Notes: a model not told the origin generated them from the letters alone. A stretch of DNA of 64,000 nucleotides from Streptomyces sp. NBC_01689 (GCF_036250675.1 NZ_CP109592.1:9610001-9674000), one strand, 5' to 3'. Numbered from the stretch's first letter, positions 25,158-34,140 are shown. Made by a program: numbers and translations.

Positions 25158-26636
25158 ATGACCACCGACCACCCCGCCGCCCGCACCCAGGACCGCACCC
25201 CCGACACCGACACCGACGCCGCCGCGGCCGACCCGCGCCGCTGGCGCCTGCTCGTCTTCGTCGCCCTCGCCCAGTTCATGGTCCTGCTGGACACCACCGT
25301 GGTGAACCTCGCCCTGCCCGCCGTCCAGAGCGACCTCGGCGCCGGCCCCACCGCCATCGAATGGGTCCTGACCTCCTACATCCTGTGCTTCGGCGGCCTC
25401 ATGCTGCTCGGCGGCCGCACCGCCGACCGCTGGGGCAGACGCCGCACCTTCCTCCTCGGCGCCCTGCTGTTCACCGCCGCCTCCCTGCTGTGCGGCCTCT
25501 CCCGCGACGCCGGCCTGCTCATCGCCGCCCGCGCCCTGCAGGGCTGCGGCGCAGCCTTCCTCTCACCCGCCGCGATGTCCCTGGTCACCACCACCTTCCC
25601 GCGCGGCCGCGAACGCACCACCGCACTCGCCGTCTGGGCCGCACTCGCCGGCCTCGGCGGCACCCTCGGCGTCATCGCCGGCGGCCTGATCACCGACAGC
25701 CTCAGCTGGCGCTGGATCTTCTACATCAACCTCCCCTTCGGCGCCGTCGCCGTCGCCGGCGTCCTGCTGCTCTCCCGCGGCCGCCCCGACACCGCCGTCC
25801 GCGGCTCCCGCCCCGACCTGGCCGGCGCCGCCACCGTCACCGCGGGCCTGGCCGCCCTCGTCTACGCCATCGTCAACATCCAGGACCACGGCGCCGCCTC
25901 CCCGCCCTACGTCCTCGCCCCGGCCGCCGCCGCCCTCACCCTGCTCGCCGCGTTCCTCCTCATCGAACGCCGCGCCGCCGACCCCCTGCTGCCCCTGCAA
26001 CTGTTCGCCACCCGCTCCCTGGCCACCGCCGGCCTCGGCCGCGTCCTGACCAGCGCCGTCCAGGCCTCCGTGCTCTTCCTGTGCAGCTACTACCTGCAAC
26101 GCACCCTCGGCTACTCCACCCTCGCCTCCGGCTTCGCGTTCCTGCCCCTGGGCATCGTCGCCATCCTGGTCACCGCCCCCGCCACCCGCGTCATGCACCG
26201 CGCCGGCCCCCGCCCCGTCTACCTCGCCGGCGCCGCCGGCTCCCTGCTCGGCCTGCTCCTGCTCACCCAGGCCCCCGCCCACGGCAACTACCTCCTGCAC
26301 CTGCTGCCCGCCCTGCTCATCCTGGGCGCCTCCATGCAGTGCTGCGGCATCCCCGTCAACGTGCACGGCGTCTCCGACATCCCGCCCCACCAGCAGGGCA
26401 TCGCCTCCGGCGTCCTGGTCGCCGCCTTCCAGGTCGGCGCCTCCCTCGGCGTCGCCACCGTCGCCACCAGCGCCCTGACCCGCACCACCAGCGAACTCAC
26501 CGCCCACACCACCCCCGCCCTGGCCTGGCTGGACGGCCTCCACCTCGGCTTCTGGATCGCCGCCGGCATCGGCGTCCTCAACCTCCTCACCGCCTGCTTC
26601 GGACTGCCCCGCCACCCCACCACCCGCACCGCCTGA
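25158..26636 (+). CDS. DHA2-family (EmrB/QacA-type) MFS exporter
   Basis: A 492-residue membrane protein with about 14 predicted helices. The family signature LDTTVVNLALPAVQSDL is in helix 1 and the loop motif GGRTADRWGRRRTF follows helix 2. DHA2 pumps use proton antiport to export drugs, and such genes in clusters usually serve export and self-resistance. It is the first of two DHA2 genes in this region. Confidence 0.92.
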   Translation: MTTDHPAARTQDRTPDTDTDAAAADPRRWRLLVFVALAQFMVLLDTTVVNLALPAVQSDLGAGPTAIEWVLTSYILCFGGLMLLGGRTADRWGRRRTFLLGALLFTAASLLCGLSRDAGLLIAARALQGCGAAFLSPAAMSLVTTTFPRGRERTTALAVWAALAGLGGTLGVIAGGLITDSLSWRWIFYINLPFGAVAVAGVLLLSRGRPDTAVRGSRPDLAGAATVTAGLAALVYAIVNIQDHGAASPPYVLAPAAAALTLLAAFLLIERRAADPLLPLQLFATRSLATAGLGRVLTSAVQASVLFLCSYYLQRTLGYSTLASGFAFLPLGIVAILVTAPATRVMHRAGPRPVYLAGAAGSLLGLLLLTQAPAHGNYLLHLLPALLILGASMQCCGIPVNVHGVSDIPPHQQGIASGVLVAAFQVGASLGVATVATSALTRTTSELTAHTTPALAWLDGLHLGFWIAAGIGVLNLLTACFGLPRHPTTRTA

Positions 26637-26678
26637 CCCACCCCGCCACCCCCCTCACCGGACGAGAAGAGGCACCCG

Positions 26679-27248
26679 ATGGCCCGCCCCGGAGACACCC
26701 TGCGCCTCGGCAAGGACACCCTCACCTTCCTGACCACCGCCGCCGAGACCGGCGGCGCCTACGTCGAGGTCGCCGTCGAATACGCGCCCGCCGTCATCAA
26801 ACCGCCCCAGCACTACCACCCCCGCCAGACCGAACACATGCGCCTGGAAAGCGGCCGCCTGAGCCTCCAACTCGACGGCACCCTCCACGAGTACGAGCCC
26901 GGCGCCGACTTCCACATCCCCCCGGGCGCCGTCCACTCCATGTGGAACCCCGGACCCGACACCACCCGCGTCATCTGGCGCACCACCCCCGCCTACCAGA
27001 CCGAAACCGTCTTCGAGACCCTGTGGGGACTGACCAACGAAGGCCGGCTGCGCCCCGACGGCACCCCCCGCCTGCAGATGCCGCTGCTCGCCCTCGCCTT
27101 CCGCGACGAGTACCGCGTCGTCACCGGCCGCCCCTTCCCCCTCGACATGGGCCTGTGCCTGCTCCTCGCCCCGCTCGGCCTGGCCTGCGGCTACCGCCCC
27201 ACCTACCGCCCGCCCCAGGACACCCCCCGCCTCCAGCCCACCGCCTGA
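26679..27248 (+). CDS. Cupin-domain protein
   Basis: A 189-residue protein with one cupin barrel. The two metal-binding motifs are HYHPRQTEHMRLESG and PPGAVHSMWNPG, with three histidines and a glutamate as in metal-binding cupins. The C-terminal 70 residues include a hydrophobic stretch (LDMGLCLLLAPLGLACG). It follows the exporter by 42 bp with an AGAAGAGG site. The reaction is unknown; polyketide tailoring or isomerisation is possible. Confidence 0.83.
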   Translation: MARPGDTLRLGKDTLTFLTTAAETGGAYVEVAVEYAPAVIKPPQHYHPRQTEHMRLESGRLSLQLDGTLHEYEPGADFHIPPGAVHSMWNPGPDTTRVIWRTTPAYQTETVFETLWGLTNEGRLRPDGTPRLQMPLLALAFRDEYRVVTGRPFPLDMGLCLLLAPLGLACGYRPTYRPPQDTPRLQPTA

Positions 27249-27251
27249 ACC

Positions 27252-27296
27252 GGCCCCGCACCAAGAGGCCCCGCACCAAGAGGCCCCGCACCAGGC
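27252..27296. repeat. Three 15-bp tandem repeats
   Basis: GGCCCCGCACCAAGA occurs at 27252 and 27267 and in altered form at 27282, between the cupin stop and the next SARP-type promoter. Confidence 0.75.
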
Positions 27297-27299
27297 GGT

Positions 27300-27342
27300 T
27301 CGAGCCGGAAACGAGGCCCGAGCGAGCGCGCCGCCCTAGCGT
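27300..27342 (+). promoter_or_regulatory. SARP-type operator and promoter of the SnoaL gene
   Basis: Heptamers TCGAGCC (27300), ACGAGGC (27311) and GCGAGCG (27322) recur at 11 bp, then exactly eight bases precede the -10 TAGCGT (27337-27342). This is the clearest three-heptamer site in the window. Confidence 0.75.
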
Positions 27343-27381
27343 CGGCGGCAACCGAACAGGCCGATGCGTGGAGGAATGGTC

Positions 27382-27852
27382 ATGGCCACCGAAGCACACG
27401 AATTCACCCTGCCCGGCGCGGATCTCCCGCAGCCCGACGCCGAACTGCGCAAGAAGCGCGAGGCGGTCGTCCTGCAGCACACGGTCGCCGAGATCGCCTG
27501 GGACATCGACGGCGTGCTGGCCACCTTCCCGCGCGGCGGCGTCTACCGCATCCAGGCCTTCGAAGAAGGACCGCTGATCGGTGAAGAAGCCATCAAGAAG
27601 GGCTACTTCGCCGAACTCAAGGCCGCCTTCCCCGACCTGGAGCACGACCTGCACCACGTCCACCACACCCCCACCGCGGTGATCCTGGAGGCCCAGGCAC
27701 GCGGCAAGCAGCACGCCGACTGGCGCGGCATACCCAACCGGGGCAAGTCCATCGACGCCCCCGTCGCCGTCTTCTTCCACTTCGACGGCGACGTCCTCGT
27801 CGACGAGACCCTCTACTTCGACATCGCCACCTTCCAGCGCCAGCTCGCCTGA
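27382..27852 (+). CDS. SnoaL-like protein
   Basis: A SnoaL/NTF2-fold protein of 156 residues (LQHTVAEIAWDIDGVLATFP, FAELKAAFPDLEHDLHHVHH, PVAVFFHFDGDVLVDETLYF). SnoaL-like proteins act as polyketide cyclases, hydroxylases or isomerases. Three ATG codons compete; the one at 27382 has GGAGG seven bases upstream and gives the natural start MATEAHEF. It has its own SARP-type promoter, separate from the genes before it, and a strong hairpin follows. Confidence 0.83.
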   Translation: MATEAHEFTLPGADLPQPDAELRKKREAVVLQHTVAEIAWDIDGVLATFPRGGVYRIQAFEEGPLIGEEAIKKGYFAELKAAFPDLEHDLHHVHHTPTAVILEAQARGKQHADWRGIPNRGKSIDAPVAVFFHFDGDVLVDETLYFDIATFQRQLA

Positions 27853-27877
27853 CCGGCCCCCGGCCCGGCCGCCCCCG

Positions 27878-27919
27878 CCGCGGAGCCCGCGCACCCACAC
27901 CGGTACGCGGGCCCCGCGG
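27878..27919. terminator. Strong hairpin after the SnoaL gene
   Basis: Two 14-bp arms (CCGCGGAGCCCGCG and CGCGGGCCCCGCGG, one mismatch) frame a 14-base loop. It separates this gene from the next SARP-type promoter and probably acts as a terminator. Confidence 0.6.
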
Positions 27920-27958
27920 CGCCGCCGTGCCCGCCGCGGGGCCCGCGCCCACCGGCGC

Positions 27959-27990
27959 TCGAGGAGGAGTCGAGTACGCGTCCGTAGCGT
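27959..27990 (+). promoter_or_regulatory. SARP-type operator and promoter of the second DHA2 exporter
   Basis: TCGAGGA (27959) and TCGAGTA (27970) are 11 bp apart, and after exactly eight bases comes the -10 TAGCGT (27985-27990). The spacing equals that of the site at 27300. Confidence 0.75.
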
Positions 27991-28094
27991 CGTCGGCGCC
28001 GGACCGGCCCGGTGGCGCCGGGTGCGCCGGCGCAGGCCGGACAGGTCACGGCGAGGAGCATCTCGCACTGACCAGCCTCCAGAAAGGATGCTCG

Positions 28095-29597
28095 ATGAGC
28101 ACCGTCAACCCCCCATCCCCGGGCGGTGAAACCAAGAGGGTGGTCTTCTGGGCCATCCTCACCACCAGCCTCGCCTCCTTCATGGCGGGACTGGACAACC
28201 TCGTCATCATCACGGCGCTGCCCACCATCCGGGAGAAACTCGGCGGCAGCCTCACCGACCTGGAATGGACGGTCAACGCCTACACCCTGTCCTTCGCGGT
28301 CCTGATGATGTTCGGCGCCGCCCTCGGCGACCGCTTCGGCCGCCGCAAGGTCTTCAGCCTGGGCCTGCTGCTGTTCACCGCCGCCTCCGCGGCCGCCGCC
28401 CTCGCCCCCGGCATCAACGAACTCGTCGCCGCCCGCGCCGTCCAGGGCGTCGGCGCCGCCATCATCATGCCGCTGTCGGTGACCCTGCTGACCGCCGCCG
28501 TGCCCGCCGAGAAACGCGGCGCGGCCCTGGGCATCTGGGGCGCCGTCAACGGACTGTCCATCGCCGCCGGCCCGCTGGTGGGCGGCGCCATCGTCGAACA
28601 CCTGTCCTGGCAGTGGATCTTCTGGCTGAACGTACCCATCGGCCTCGCCCTGGCCCCGCTGTCCTTCCGCAAACTCGCCGAGAGCCGCATCGCCCACTCC
28701 CGCCTCGACGCCGTCGGCACCGCCCTGGCCAGCCTCGGCCTGTTCGGCATCGTGCTGGGCCTCATCAAGGGCCACGGCGACGGCTGGACGTCCCCGCAGG
28801 TCCTGGGCGCCCTCATCGGCGGCACCGCCGTGATGGCCGTCTTCGTCGCCTGGGAGAACCACACCGAACACCCCATGGTGCCGATGCGCATGTTCCGCAA
28901 CCGCGCCTTCACCGCGATCAACCTGGCCGGCGCCCTGATGTCCGTCGGCATGTTCGGCGCGATCTTCCTGATGACCCAGTTCCTGCAGAACATCCAGGGC
29001 TACACCGCCATGCAGGCCGGCGTCCGCCTGCTGGCCTGGACCGCCATGCCGATGGTCGTCGCCCCCATCGGCGGCATGGTCTCCGACCGCATCGGCGGCA
29101 AACCCGTGGTCACCCTCGGCCTCGCCATGATGACCGCCGGCATGGTCTATTGGGCCTTCGTCCTCGAACCGGACGTCTCCTACGCCGCCCAGCTGCCCTC
29201 CCTGATGATCTGCGGCGCCGGCATGGCCCTGTTCTACGCCCCGCTGATGAACCTCACCATGGGCTCGGTCGCCGAACACGAACAGGGCATCGCCTCCGGC
29301 GTCACCGCCGCCACCCGCGAGGTCGGCGCAGCCCTCGGCGTCGCCCTGCTCGCCTCCATCTTCAGCGCCAACGGCGGCTACGCCTCCCCGCGCGACTTCG
29401 TCGACGGCCTCGTCCCCGCCATGTGGGTGGGCGCCGTCGCGGTGGCCCTGGCGACCTTCTCCATGCTGCTCGCCCCCTCCCGCCGGCCGGCCGCCGCGCC
29501 CGCCGCCGCCCCGGCCGCGCCGCCCGGCCGGCACCACACCCCGGCCGCCGACCAGCACGCCCCGGCGGGGGAGAACACCCCGGCACCGCTGCACTGA
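28095..29597 (+). CDS. DHA2-family MFS exporter
   Basis: A 500-residue DHA2 transporter with about 14 helices. The helix-1 motif is FMAGLDNLVIITALPTIREK and the loop motif is GAALGDRFGRRKVFS. A Pro/Ala-rich cytoplasmic tail of about 40 residues ends the protein. The ATG at 28095 has an AAAGGA site; longer starts run through the promoter. It has its own SARP-type promoter. The two exporters differ clearly in sequence and may handle different products or intermediates. Confidence 0.92.
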   Translation: MSTVNPPSPGGETKRVVFWAILTTSLASFMAGLDNLVIITALPTIREKLGGSLTDLEWTVNAYTLSFAVLMMFGAALGDRFGRRKVFSLGLLLFTAASAAAALAPGINELVAARAVQGVGAAIIMPLSVTLLTAAVPAEKRGAALGIWGAVNGLSIAAGPLVGGAIVEHLSWQWIFWLNVPIGLALAPLSFRKLAESRIAHSRLDAVGTALASLGLFGIVLGLIKGHGDGWTSPQVLGALIGGTAVMAVFVAWENHTEHPMVPMRMFRNRAFTAINLAGALMSVGMFGAIFLMTQFLQNIQGYTAMQAGVRLLAWTAMPMVVAPIGGMVSDRIGGKPVVTLGLAMMTAGMVYWAFVLEPDVSYAAQLPSLMICGAGMALFYAPLMNLTMGSVAEHEQGIASGVTAATREVGAALGVALLASIFSANGGYASPRDFVDGLVPAMWVGAVAVALATFSMLLAPSRRPAAAPAAAPAAPPGRHHTPAADQHAPAGENTPAPLH

Positions 29598-29669
29598 CCC
29601 GCACACCCACCCGGGGTCCGGGGCCCCACCGGCCGCGGACCCCGTTCCGTCGACCCGAACCGAGGAAGC

Positions 29670-30296
29670 ATGGCCATTGAGGAGATGAAGGTCCGCGACG
29701 CCTTCCGGATCACGCCGTCGCAACTCCCGGACAACCGGGGCCGGTTCTTCGAGGCCTGGCGCATGGGCGAACTGACCGGAAGCAGCGGCCAGCCGTTCAC
29801 CGTCCGCCAGGTCAACTTCTCGGTCTCCCACCGTGACACGCTGCGCGGCATCCACGGCACCACCCTCCCGCCCGGCCAGGCGAAACTGGTGACCTGCGTC
29901 CGCGGCGCCGCCCTGGACGTGGTGGTCGACCTGCGCGTCGGCTCCCCGACGTTCGGCATGTTCGACACCACCCTGCAGGAGGCCGGCTCCGGCATCGGCG
30001 TCTACCTCGCCGACGGCCTCGGCCACGCCTTCCTCGCCCTGACCGACGACACCTGCATGAACTATCTGTGCTCCGAGGAGTACGTGCCCGGCACCATGGT
30101 CGACATCCAGGCCCTCGACCCGGCCATCGGCATCCCCTGGCCCACCACCACGGGCCTGATCCGCTCCGAGAAGGACGCCACCGCCCCGAGCCTGTCCGAG
30201 GCCGTCGAACGCGGCCTGCTGCCCACCTACGAAGAGGCCCTCACCTCCTACGGCCCCTCCTGGCAACTCCCGCACCCCCAACACCTCACCCGCTGA
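29670..30296 (+). CDS. dTDP-4-keto-6-deoxyhexose 3,5-epimerase (RmlC family)
   Basis: A 208-residue RmlC-fold protein. Family signs are DNRGRFFEAWRM, VRQVNFSVSHRDTLRGIHG with the catalytic histidine, the barrel segment LVTCVRGAALDVVVDLRVGS and LADGLGHAFLAL. It epimerises C3 and/or C5 of the 4-keto sugar nucleotide, giving an L-configured or 3-epi sugar. With rmlA, rmlB and the dehydratase and reductases nearby it points to a dTDP-2,6-dideoxyhexose. Whether it acts on C3, C5 or both cannot be read here. Confidence 0.9.
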   Translation: MAIEEMKVRDAFRITPSQLPDNRGRFFEAWRMGELTGSSGQPFTVRQVNFSVSHRDTLRGIHGTTLPPGQAKLVTCVRGAALDVVVDLRVGSPTFGMFDTTLQEAGSGIGVYLADGLGHAFLALTDDTCMNYLCSEEYVPGTMVDIQALDPAIGIPWPTTTGLIRSEKDATAPSLSEAVERGLLPTYEEALTSYGPSWQLPHPQHLTR

Positions 30297-30335
30297 CCCC
30301 GCCCCGGGACGCCCGCAGCCGCCACCCCGCCCCGA

Positions 30336-30447
30336 CACCGGGCGGAACGGCACCCCGCGCCGGCACCGGGCGGAACGGCACCGCGCGCCGGCACCGGGCG
30401 GAACGGCACCGCGCGCCGGCACCGGACCGAATGGCACCGCGCCCCGG
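30336..30447. repeat. 28-bp tandem repeat, four copies
   Basis: The unit CACCGGGCGGAACGGCACCG plus eight bases repeats at 30336, 30364, 30392 and 30420. The first three copies are almost identical and the fourth has drifted. It starts about 40 bases after the epimerase stop. Confidence 0.85.
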
Positions 30448-30648
30448 CCCACGGCGAACGCCGCACCCGCGCACGCGGGACAGCACGCGCCCGAACCCGG
30501 CGCCCAGGAGGGCGAGTTCCTTCCCGCGCCCGCACGTCCACGGCCGGCCGGGCCCGTCACCACGGCGCCCGGGAACGCAGGAGGGGCGGGCCCACGTTCC
30601 GCCCCGCCCCGGCCACGGCCGAGCCCGTCGCGCCGACCCCCGGCACCC

Positions 30649-30985
30649 GGGGGAGCGGGCCCCGCGGCCCCGCACGGTGCACCACCGGGCTCGTCACCGG
30701 ACGCACCGCCCAGGCGCCCGGGATGCCGAGGTGCGCGCTCACCGCGAGTCGCAGCCGTAACGGCTCACCGACAGCGGTCCGTTGGGCCCTGGCGATGGCG
30801 GGCCGCCGCCAACGGGGGAGCGGGCCCCGCGCCCCGCGCGGCGCGCCGCCGGGCTCGTCACCGGACGCACGCTCCGGCACTTGGGACGCCGATGCGCGCT
30901 CGCCGCGGGCCGCAGCCGGGGCCCCGGTTCGACGGCCCACCGTCCGGGTGCCGTTGGGCCCCGGGCGCGGTGGCCCGTCGCCAGA
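30649..30985. repeat. About 165-bp imperfect direct duplication
   Basis: Copies begin at about 30649 and 30814, both opening with GGGGGAGCGGGCCCCGCG and sharing CCGGGCTCGTCACCGGACGC, GATGCGCGCTC-like and CCGTTGGGCCC segments. It appears to be a non-coding duplication. Confidence 0.7.
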
Positions 30986-31405
30986 CAACCCTGGTCCCGG
31001 CGTCCCGGCAGGCCCTGGCCCGTTCCGGCGGGCTCCTGCCCGGTCCGGCGGACCCCTCACCCGGTCCTGGTGAACCCCTGGTCCGGCCCTGGCTGCCCTC
31101 TCTCCCGACCCCGACAGGACCCGCGCCCGTTCCCGGCTGGCCCTCGGGCGGCCCGGTGTTCCGGCTCCGCCCCACGCTCTCTTGGCCCATGGTGCGGCGC
31201 GTGCTGTCGCAGGGGTGCCTCACCCGACGGGGGAGGCCGCCGGCGCCACGGCGGCCCGGACCCGGACGGTCCGGACCCGGCCCAGGCCCGGGCCGAACCC
31301 GGCTCCTGGTCCGCCGCCGCAGGCATGCCGGTGTCCCGAAGACCCGCAGGGGTTTTCGGGGCACCGGTCGGTGCGCGGCCGCGGGGCCGCCGGGGGCTCA
31401 CGCGG

Positions 31406-32398
31406 TCACAGGGCGGCCCTGTGTTTGAGCGGTTCCCACCAGGAACGGTTGTCGCGGTACCAGGCGAAGGTCTCCGCCAGGCCCTGGGTGAAGTCCTTGC
31501 GGGGCCGGTAGCCCAGCTCGCGGGAGATCTTGCCGCAGTCCACCGAGTAGCGCAGGTCGTGGCCGAGCCGGTCGGGCACGTGCTCGACGCTGTCCCAGCC
31601 CGCTCCGGCCAGATCCAGCAGCAGCGTGGTCAGTTCCTTGTTGCTCAGTTCGGTGCCGCCGCCGATGTTGTAGACCTCGCCGGGCCGGCCGCCGGTGCGG
31701 ACCAGTTCCAGGCCCTGGACGTGGTCGTCGATGTGCAGCCAGTCCCGTACGTTCAGTCCTTCCCCGTACAGCGGGACGCGGTGTCCGTCGAGGAGGTTGG
31801 TGACGAACAGCGGGATGACCTTCTCGGGGAAGTGGTGGTGGCCGTAGTTGTTGGAGCAGCGGGTCACCCGTACGTCGAGGCCGTGGGTGCGGTGGTAGGA
31901 CAGGGCCACCAGGTCGGAGGAGGCCTTGGAGGCGGCGTAGGGGGAGTTGGGCCGCAGCGGGTCGCTCTCCGGCCAGGATCCCTCGGCCACGGAGCCGTAG
32001 ACCTCGTCGGTGGACACGTGCAGGAAGCGGGCGCGGCCGCCGGGCCGGCGCAGCGCCGCGTCCAGGAGGGTCTGGGTGCCGAGCACGTTGGTGGTGATGA
32101 ACTCGGCGGCGCCGAGGATGGAGCGGTCGACGTGGGACTCGGCGGCGAAGTGCACGATCTGCTCGTGTCCGGCGACGAGTTCGGCGACCAGGCGGGTGTC
32201 GCAGATGTCGCCCTGGACGAAGCGGAAGCCGGGGTGGCCGCGGACCGGGTCGAGGTTGGCGGGGTTGCCGGCGTAGGTGAGTTTGTCGAGGACGGTGACG
32301 TGGACGTCGCCGGGGCCGGCCGGGCCGAGCAGGGTGCGCACGTAGTGCGAGCCGATGAACCCCGCGCCGCCGGTGACGAGGATGCGTGTGGTGGTCAT
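31406..32398 (-). CDS. rmlB: dTDP-glucose 4,6-dehydratase
   Basis: A 330-residue extended SDR. The NAD motif is ILVTGGAGFIGSHYV, the active site reads HVSTDEVYGSV and the YxxxK motif is YAASKASSD; HFAAESHVDRSI and CSNNYGHHHFPEKVIP are family hallmarks. It makes dTDP-4-keto-6-deoxyglucose, the branch point for deoxysugars. Its start overlaps the rmlA stop by four bases, so the two are coupled. Confidence 0.96.
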   Translation of the reverse strand: MTTTRILVTGGAGFIGSHYVRTLLGPAGPGDVHVTVLDKLTYAGNPANLDPVRGHPGFRFVQGDICDTRLVAELVAGHEQIVHFAAESHVDRSILGAAEFITTNVLGTQTLLDAALRRPGGRARFLHVSTDEVYGSVAEGSWPESDPLRPNSPYAASKASSDLVALSYHRTHGLDVRVTRCSNNYGHHHFPEKVIPLFVTNLLDGHRVPLYGEGLNVRDWLHIDDHVQGLELVRTGGRPGEVYNIGGGTELSNKELTTLLLDLAGAGWDSVEHVPDRLGHDLRYSVDCGKISRELGYRPRKDFTQGLAETFAWYRDNRSWWEPLKHRAAL

Positions 32399-33462
32399 GA
32401 GGAAATCTGCACCTTGCTGTGGTCGCCGAGGATGAGGCGGTGGGCGGCGGGGATCCGGGGGGCGGGGGTCACCTCCACGTTGCGGCCGATGATGGAGGCC
32501 TCCACGCGGCGGGCGCCGTGCACCGAGGAGCCGTCCAGGACGATGGAGAACTCGATCTCGCTGTCGGTGATGCGGCAGTCGGGGGCGATGGAGGTGAACG
32601 GGCCGACGTAGGAGCCGGTGATCACGCTGCCGGTGCCGATGACGGCGGGGCCCACGATGCGGGAGCCGGTGACGCGGGCGCCCTCGTCGATCCGTACCCG
32701 GCCGATGATCTCGCTGGTGTCGTCGACGTCGCCCTCGATGCGGGGTTCGGCGTGTTCCAGGACGGACCGGTTGACCTCCAGCATGTCGCCGACGTTCCCG
32801 GTGTCCTTCCAGTATCCGGAGATCGTCGTGGAGCGGACGTCGCGGTCGTGGTCGATCAGCCACTGCAGCGCGTGGGTGATCTCCAGTTCGCCGCGCCAGG
32901 ACGGCTTGATGGCGCGGACGGCCTCGTGCACGGCGTCGGTGAACAGGTAGACGCCGACGAGCGCGAGGTCGCTCCTGGGGTGCTCCGGTTTCTCCTCCAG
33001 GCCCACGATCCGTCCGTCGGGGCCGAATTCGGCGACCCCGAACTGCGTCGGGTCGGAGACCTGGGTGAGCAGGATCTGGGCGGCGGGCCGCTGCGCGCGG
33101 AAGGCGTCGACCAGGTCGGAGATGCCGCCCACGATGAAGTTGTCGCCGAGGTACATGACGAAGTCGTCGTCGGCGAGGAACTCGCGGGCGATGAGGACGG
33201 CGTGGGCCAGCCCGAGGGGCGCGGACTGGGGGATGTAGGTGACGGCGAGGCCGAACTTGGAGCCGTCGCCGACGGCTTGCGTGATCTCGTCGGCGGTGTC
33301 CCCGACGATGATCCCGACCTCGGTGATGCCCGCGTCCGCGATCGCTTCCAGGCCGTAGAAGAGCACCGGCTTGTTGGCCACGGGCACCAGCTGCTTGGCG
33401 GATGTGTGGGTGAGGGGGCGCAGGCGGGTTCCGGCCCCGCCGGAGAGTACGAGAGCCTTCAT
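32395..33462 (-). CDS. rmlA: Glucose-1-phosphate thymidylyltransferase
   Basis: A 355-residue nucleotidyltransferase of the long RmlA group. The active-site loop is LSGGAGTRLRPLTHTSAKQL, followed by PVANKPVLFYGLEAI and the metal site YLGDNF. The C-terminal 100 residues are a left-handed beta-helix (GRVRIDEGARVTGS). It makes dTDP-glucose for rmlB. A TAGCGT hexamer ends only seven bases before the ATG at 33462, so the mRNA is probably leaderless. Confidence 0.95.
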   Translation of the reverse strand: MKALVLSGGAGTRLRPLTHTSAKQLVPVANKPVLFYGLEAIADAGITEVGIIVGDTADEITQAVGDGSKFGLAVTYIPQSAPLGLAHAVLIAREFLADDDFVMYLGDNFIVGGISDLVDAFRAQRPAAQILLTQVSDPTQFGVAEFGPDGRIVGLEEKPEHPRSDLALVGVYLFTDAVHEAVRAIKPSWRGELEITHALQWLIDHDRDVRSTTISGYWKDTGNVGDMLEVNRSVLEHAEPRIEGDVDDTSEIIGRVRIDEGARVTGSRIVGPAVIGTGSVITGSYVGPFTSIAPDCRITDSEIEFSIVLDGSSVHGARRVEASIIGRNVEVTPAPRIPAAHRLILGDHSKVQISS

Positions 33463-33469
33463 GAAGGTG

Positions 33470-33501
33470 ACGCTAGGAGCGGGCACTTGAGCCGGGATCG
33501 G
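33470..33501 (-). promoter_or_regulatory. rmlA promoter, leaderless, possible SARP site
   Basis: On the minus strand TAGCGT (33475 down to 33470) is a -10 placed for transcription to start at or next to the rmlA ATG. Eight bases upstream of it is TCAAGTG and 11 bp further CCGATCC, a weak version of the SARP heptamer pair. Confidence 0.5.
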
Positions 33502-33526
33502 GGATGGGCCGGGCCCACAGGCGGCC

Positions 33527-33558
33527 TCCAGGGCGGCTCGAGACGCGATGGGGATCCT
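33527..33558 (+). promoter_or_regulatory. SARP-type operator and promoter of the SnoaL gene at 33652
   Basis: TCCAGGG (33527) and TCGAGAC (33538) are 11 bp apart, then eight bases, then GATCCT (33553-33558) as a poor -10. It is divergent from the rmlA promoter. Confidence 0.55.
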
Positions 33559-33651
33559 CGGTGGGCGGCGGCCGGCGGCGTGTGCCCGGGGTGACCCGTG
33601 GGGGCGTCCTCGCCCGCCCGTCCAGTGACGCGAGCCCAGAGAGGCACAGGC

Positions 33652-34071
33652 ATGGCAGCCAACCACCGTGAACTCGTCCAGCGCTTCGTCGACATGATCA
33701 ACAGTCATGACGTGAGCACCATGAGCGCGCACACCGCGCCCGGGCACATCGACCACAACCCGGTCGTCGAGGACGGCATCGAGGCCAACACGGCGTTCTG
33801 GGAGCAGATCTTCGCCGCGTTCCCCGACGTGAAGGTCGTCACCCACGACCTCGTCGTGGAGGGGGACCGGATCGCGGGCCGCTTCGAGTACTCCGGCACC
33901 CACCGGGGCACGTTCTTCGGGGTCGAGGCGACCGGGCGTCCGCTCAGCTTCCAGTCGATCGACTTCTGGCGGGTCGAGGACGGGCTGCTGGCCGAGCACT
34001 GGGACCAGCTGGACATGGCCGGTCTCTTCCGCCAGCTCGGCGTCGACATCCACGCCGGCCAGGAGGCGTGA
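33652..34071 (+). CDS. SnoaL-like ester cyclase family protein
   Basis: A small NTF2-fold protein of 139 residues, of the SnoaL ester-cyclase type: HRELVQRFVDMINSHDVST, AFWEQIFAAFPDVKVVTHDL, IDFWRVEDGLLAEHWDQLD. The histidine and aspartate pairs near GHIDHNP and EHWDQ match the usual active-site pocket. It is a single gene between a SARP-type promoter and a strong terminator, divergent from rmlA. It is the third SnoaL-like protein of the locus. Confidence 0.87.
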   Translation: MAANHRELVQRFVDMINSHDVSTMSAHTAPGHIDHNPVVEDGIEANTAFWEQIFAAFPDVKVVTHDLVVEGDRIAGRFEYSGTHRGTFFGVEATGRPLSFQSIDFWRVEDGLLAEHWDQLDMAGLFRQLGVDIHAGQEA

Positions 34072-34105
34072 GCGCATCCCTGGCGGGCGTTCCCTGCGGA
34101 CGCGG

Positions 34106-34140
34106 GCGGCCCGGCACGCACTCGGTGCGTGCCGGGCCGC
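34106..34140. terminator. Perfect 16-bp terminator hairpin
   Basis: GCGGCCCGGCACGCAC and its complement frame a TCG loop and are followed by TTTCC. It lies after the SnoaL gene and before the end of the converging 3-ketoreductase gene. Confidence 0.85.

Larger units (their letters stand above)
30297..31405. other. 1.1-kb repeat-rich intergenic region
   Basis: No gene is supported between the converging epimerase and rmlB genes. The region holds a 28-bp tandem array and a 165-bp imperfect direct duplication, listed separately. The remaining open frames are Arg/Pro/Gly-rich on both strands and have no ribosome sites. Confidence 0.6.

Noticed and set aside
30336..30447. Possible CRISPR array from regular repeats
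   Set aside because: The 28-bp units are directly adjacent, without spacers, so it is a plain tandem repeat. No cas genes are present.
30782..32611. Plus-strand frame of about 600 codons over the repeat region and rmlB
   Set aside because: Most of it is antisense to rmlB and the rest lies in duplicated non-coding sequence; the translation is compositionally biased without domains.
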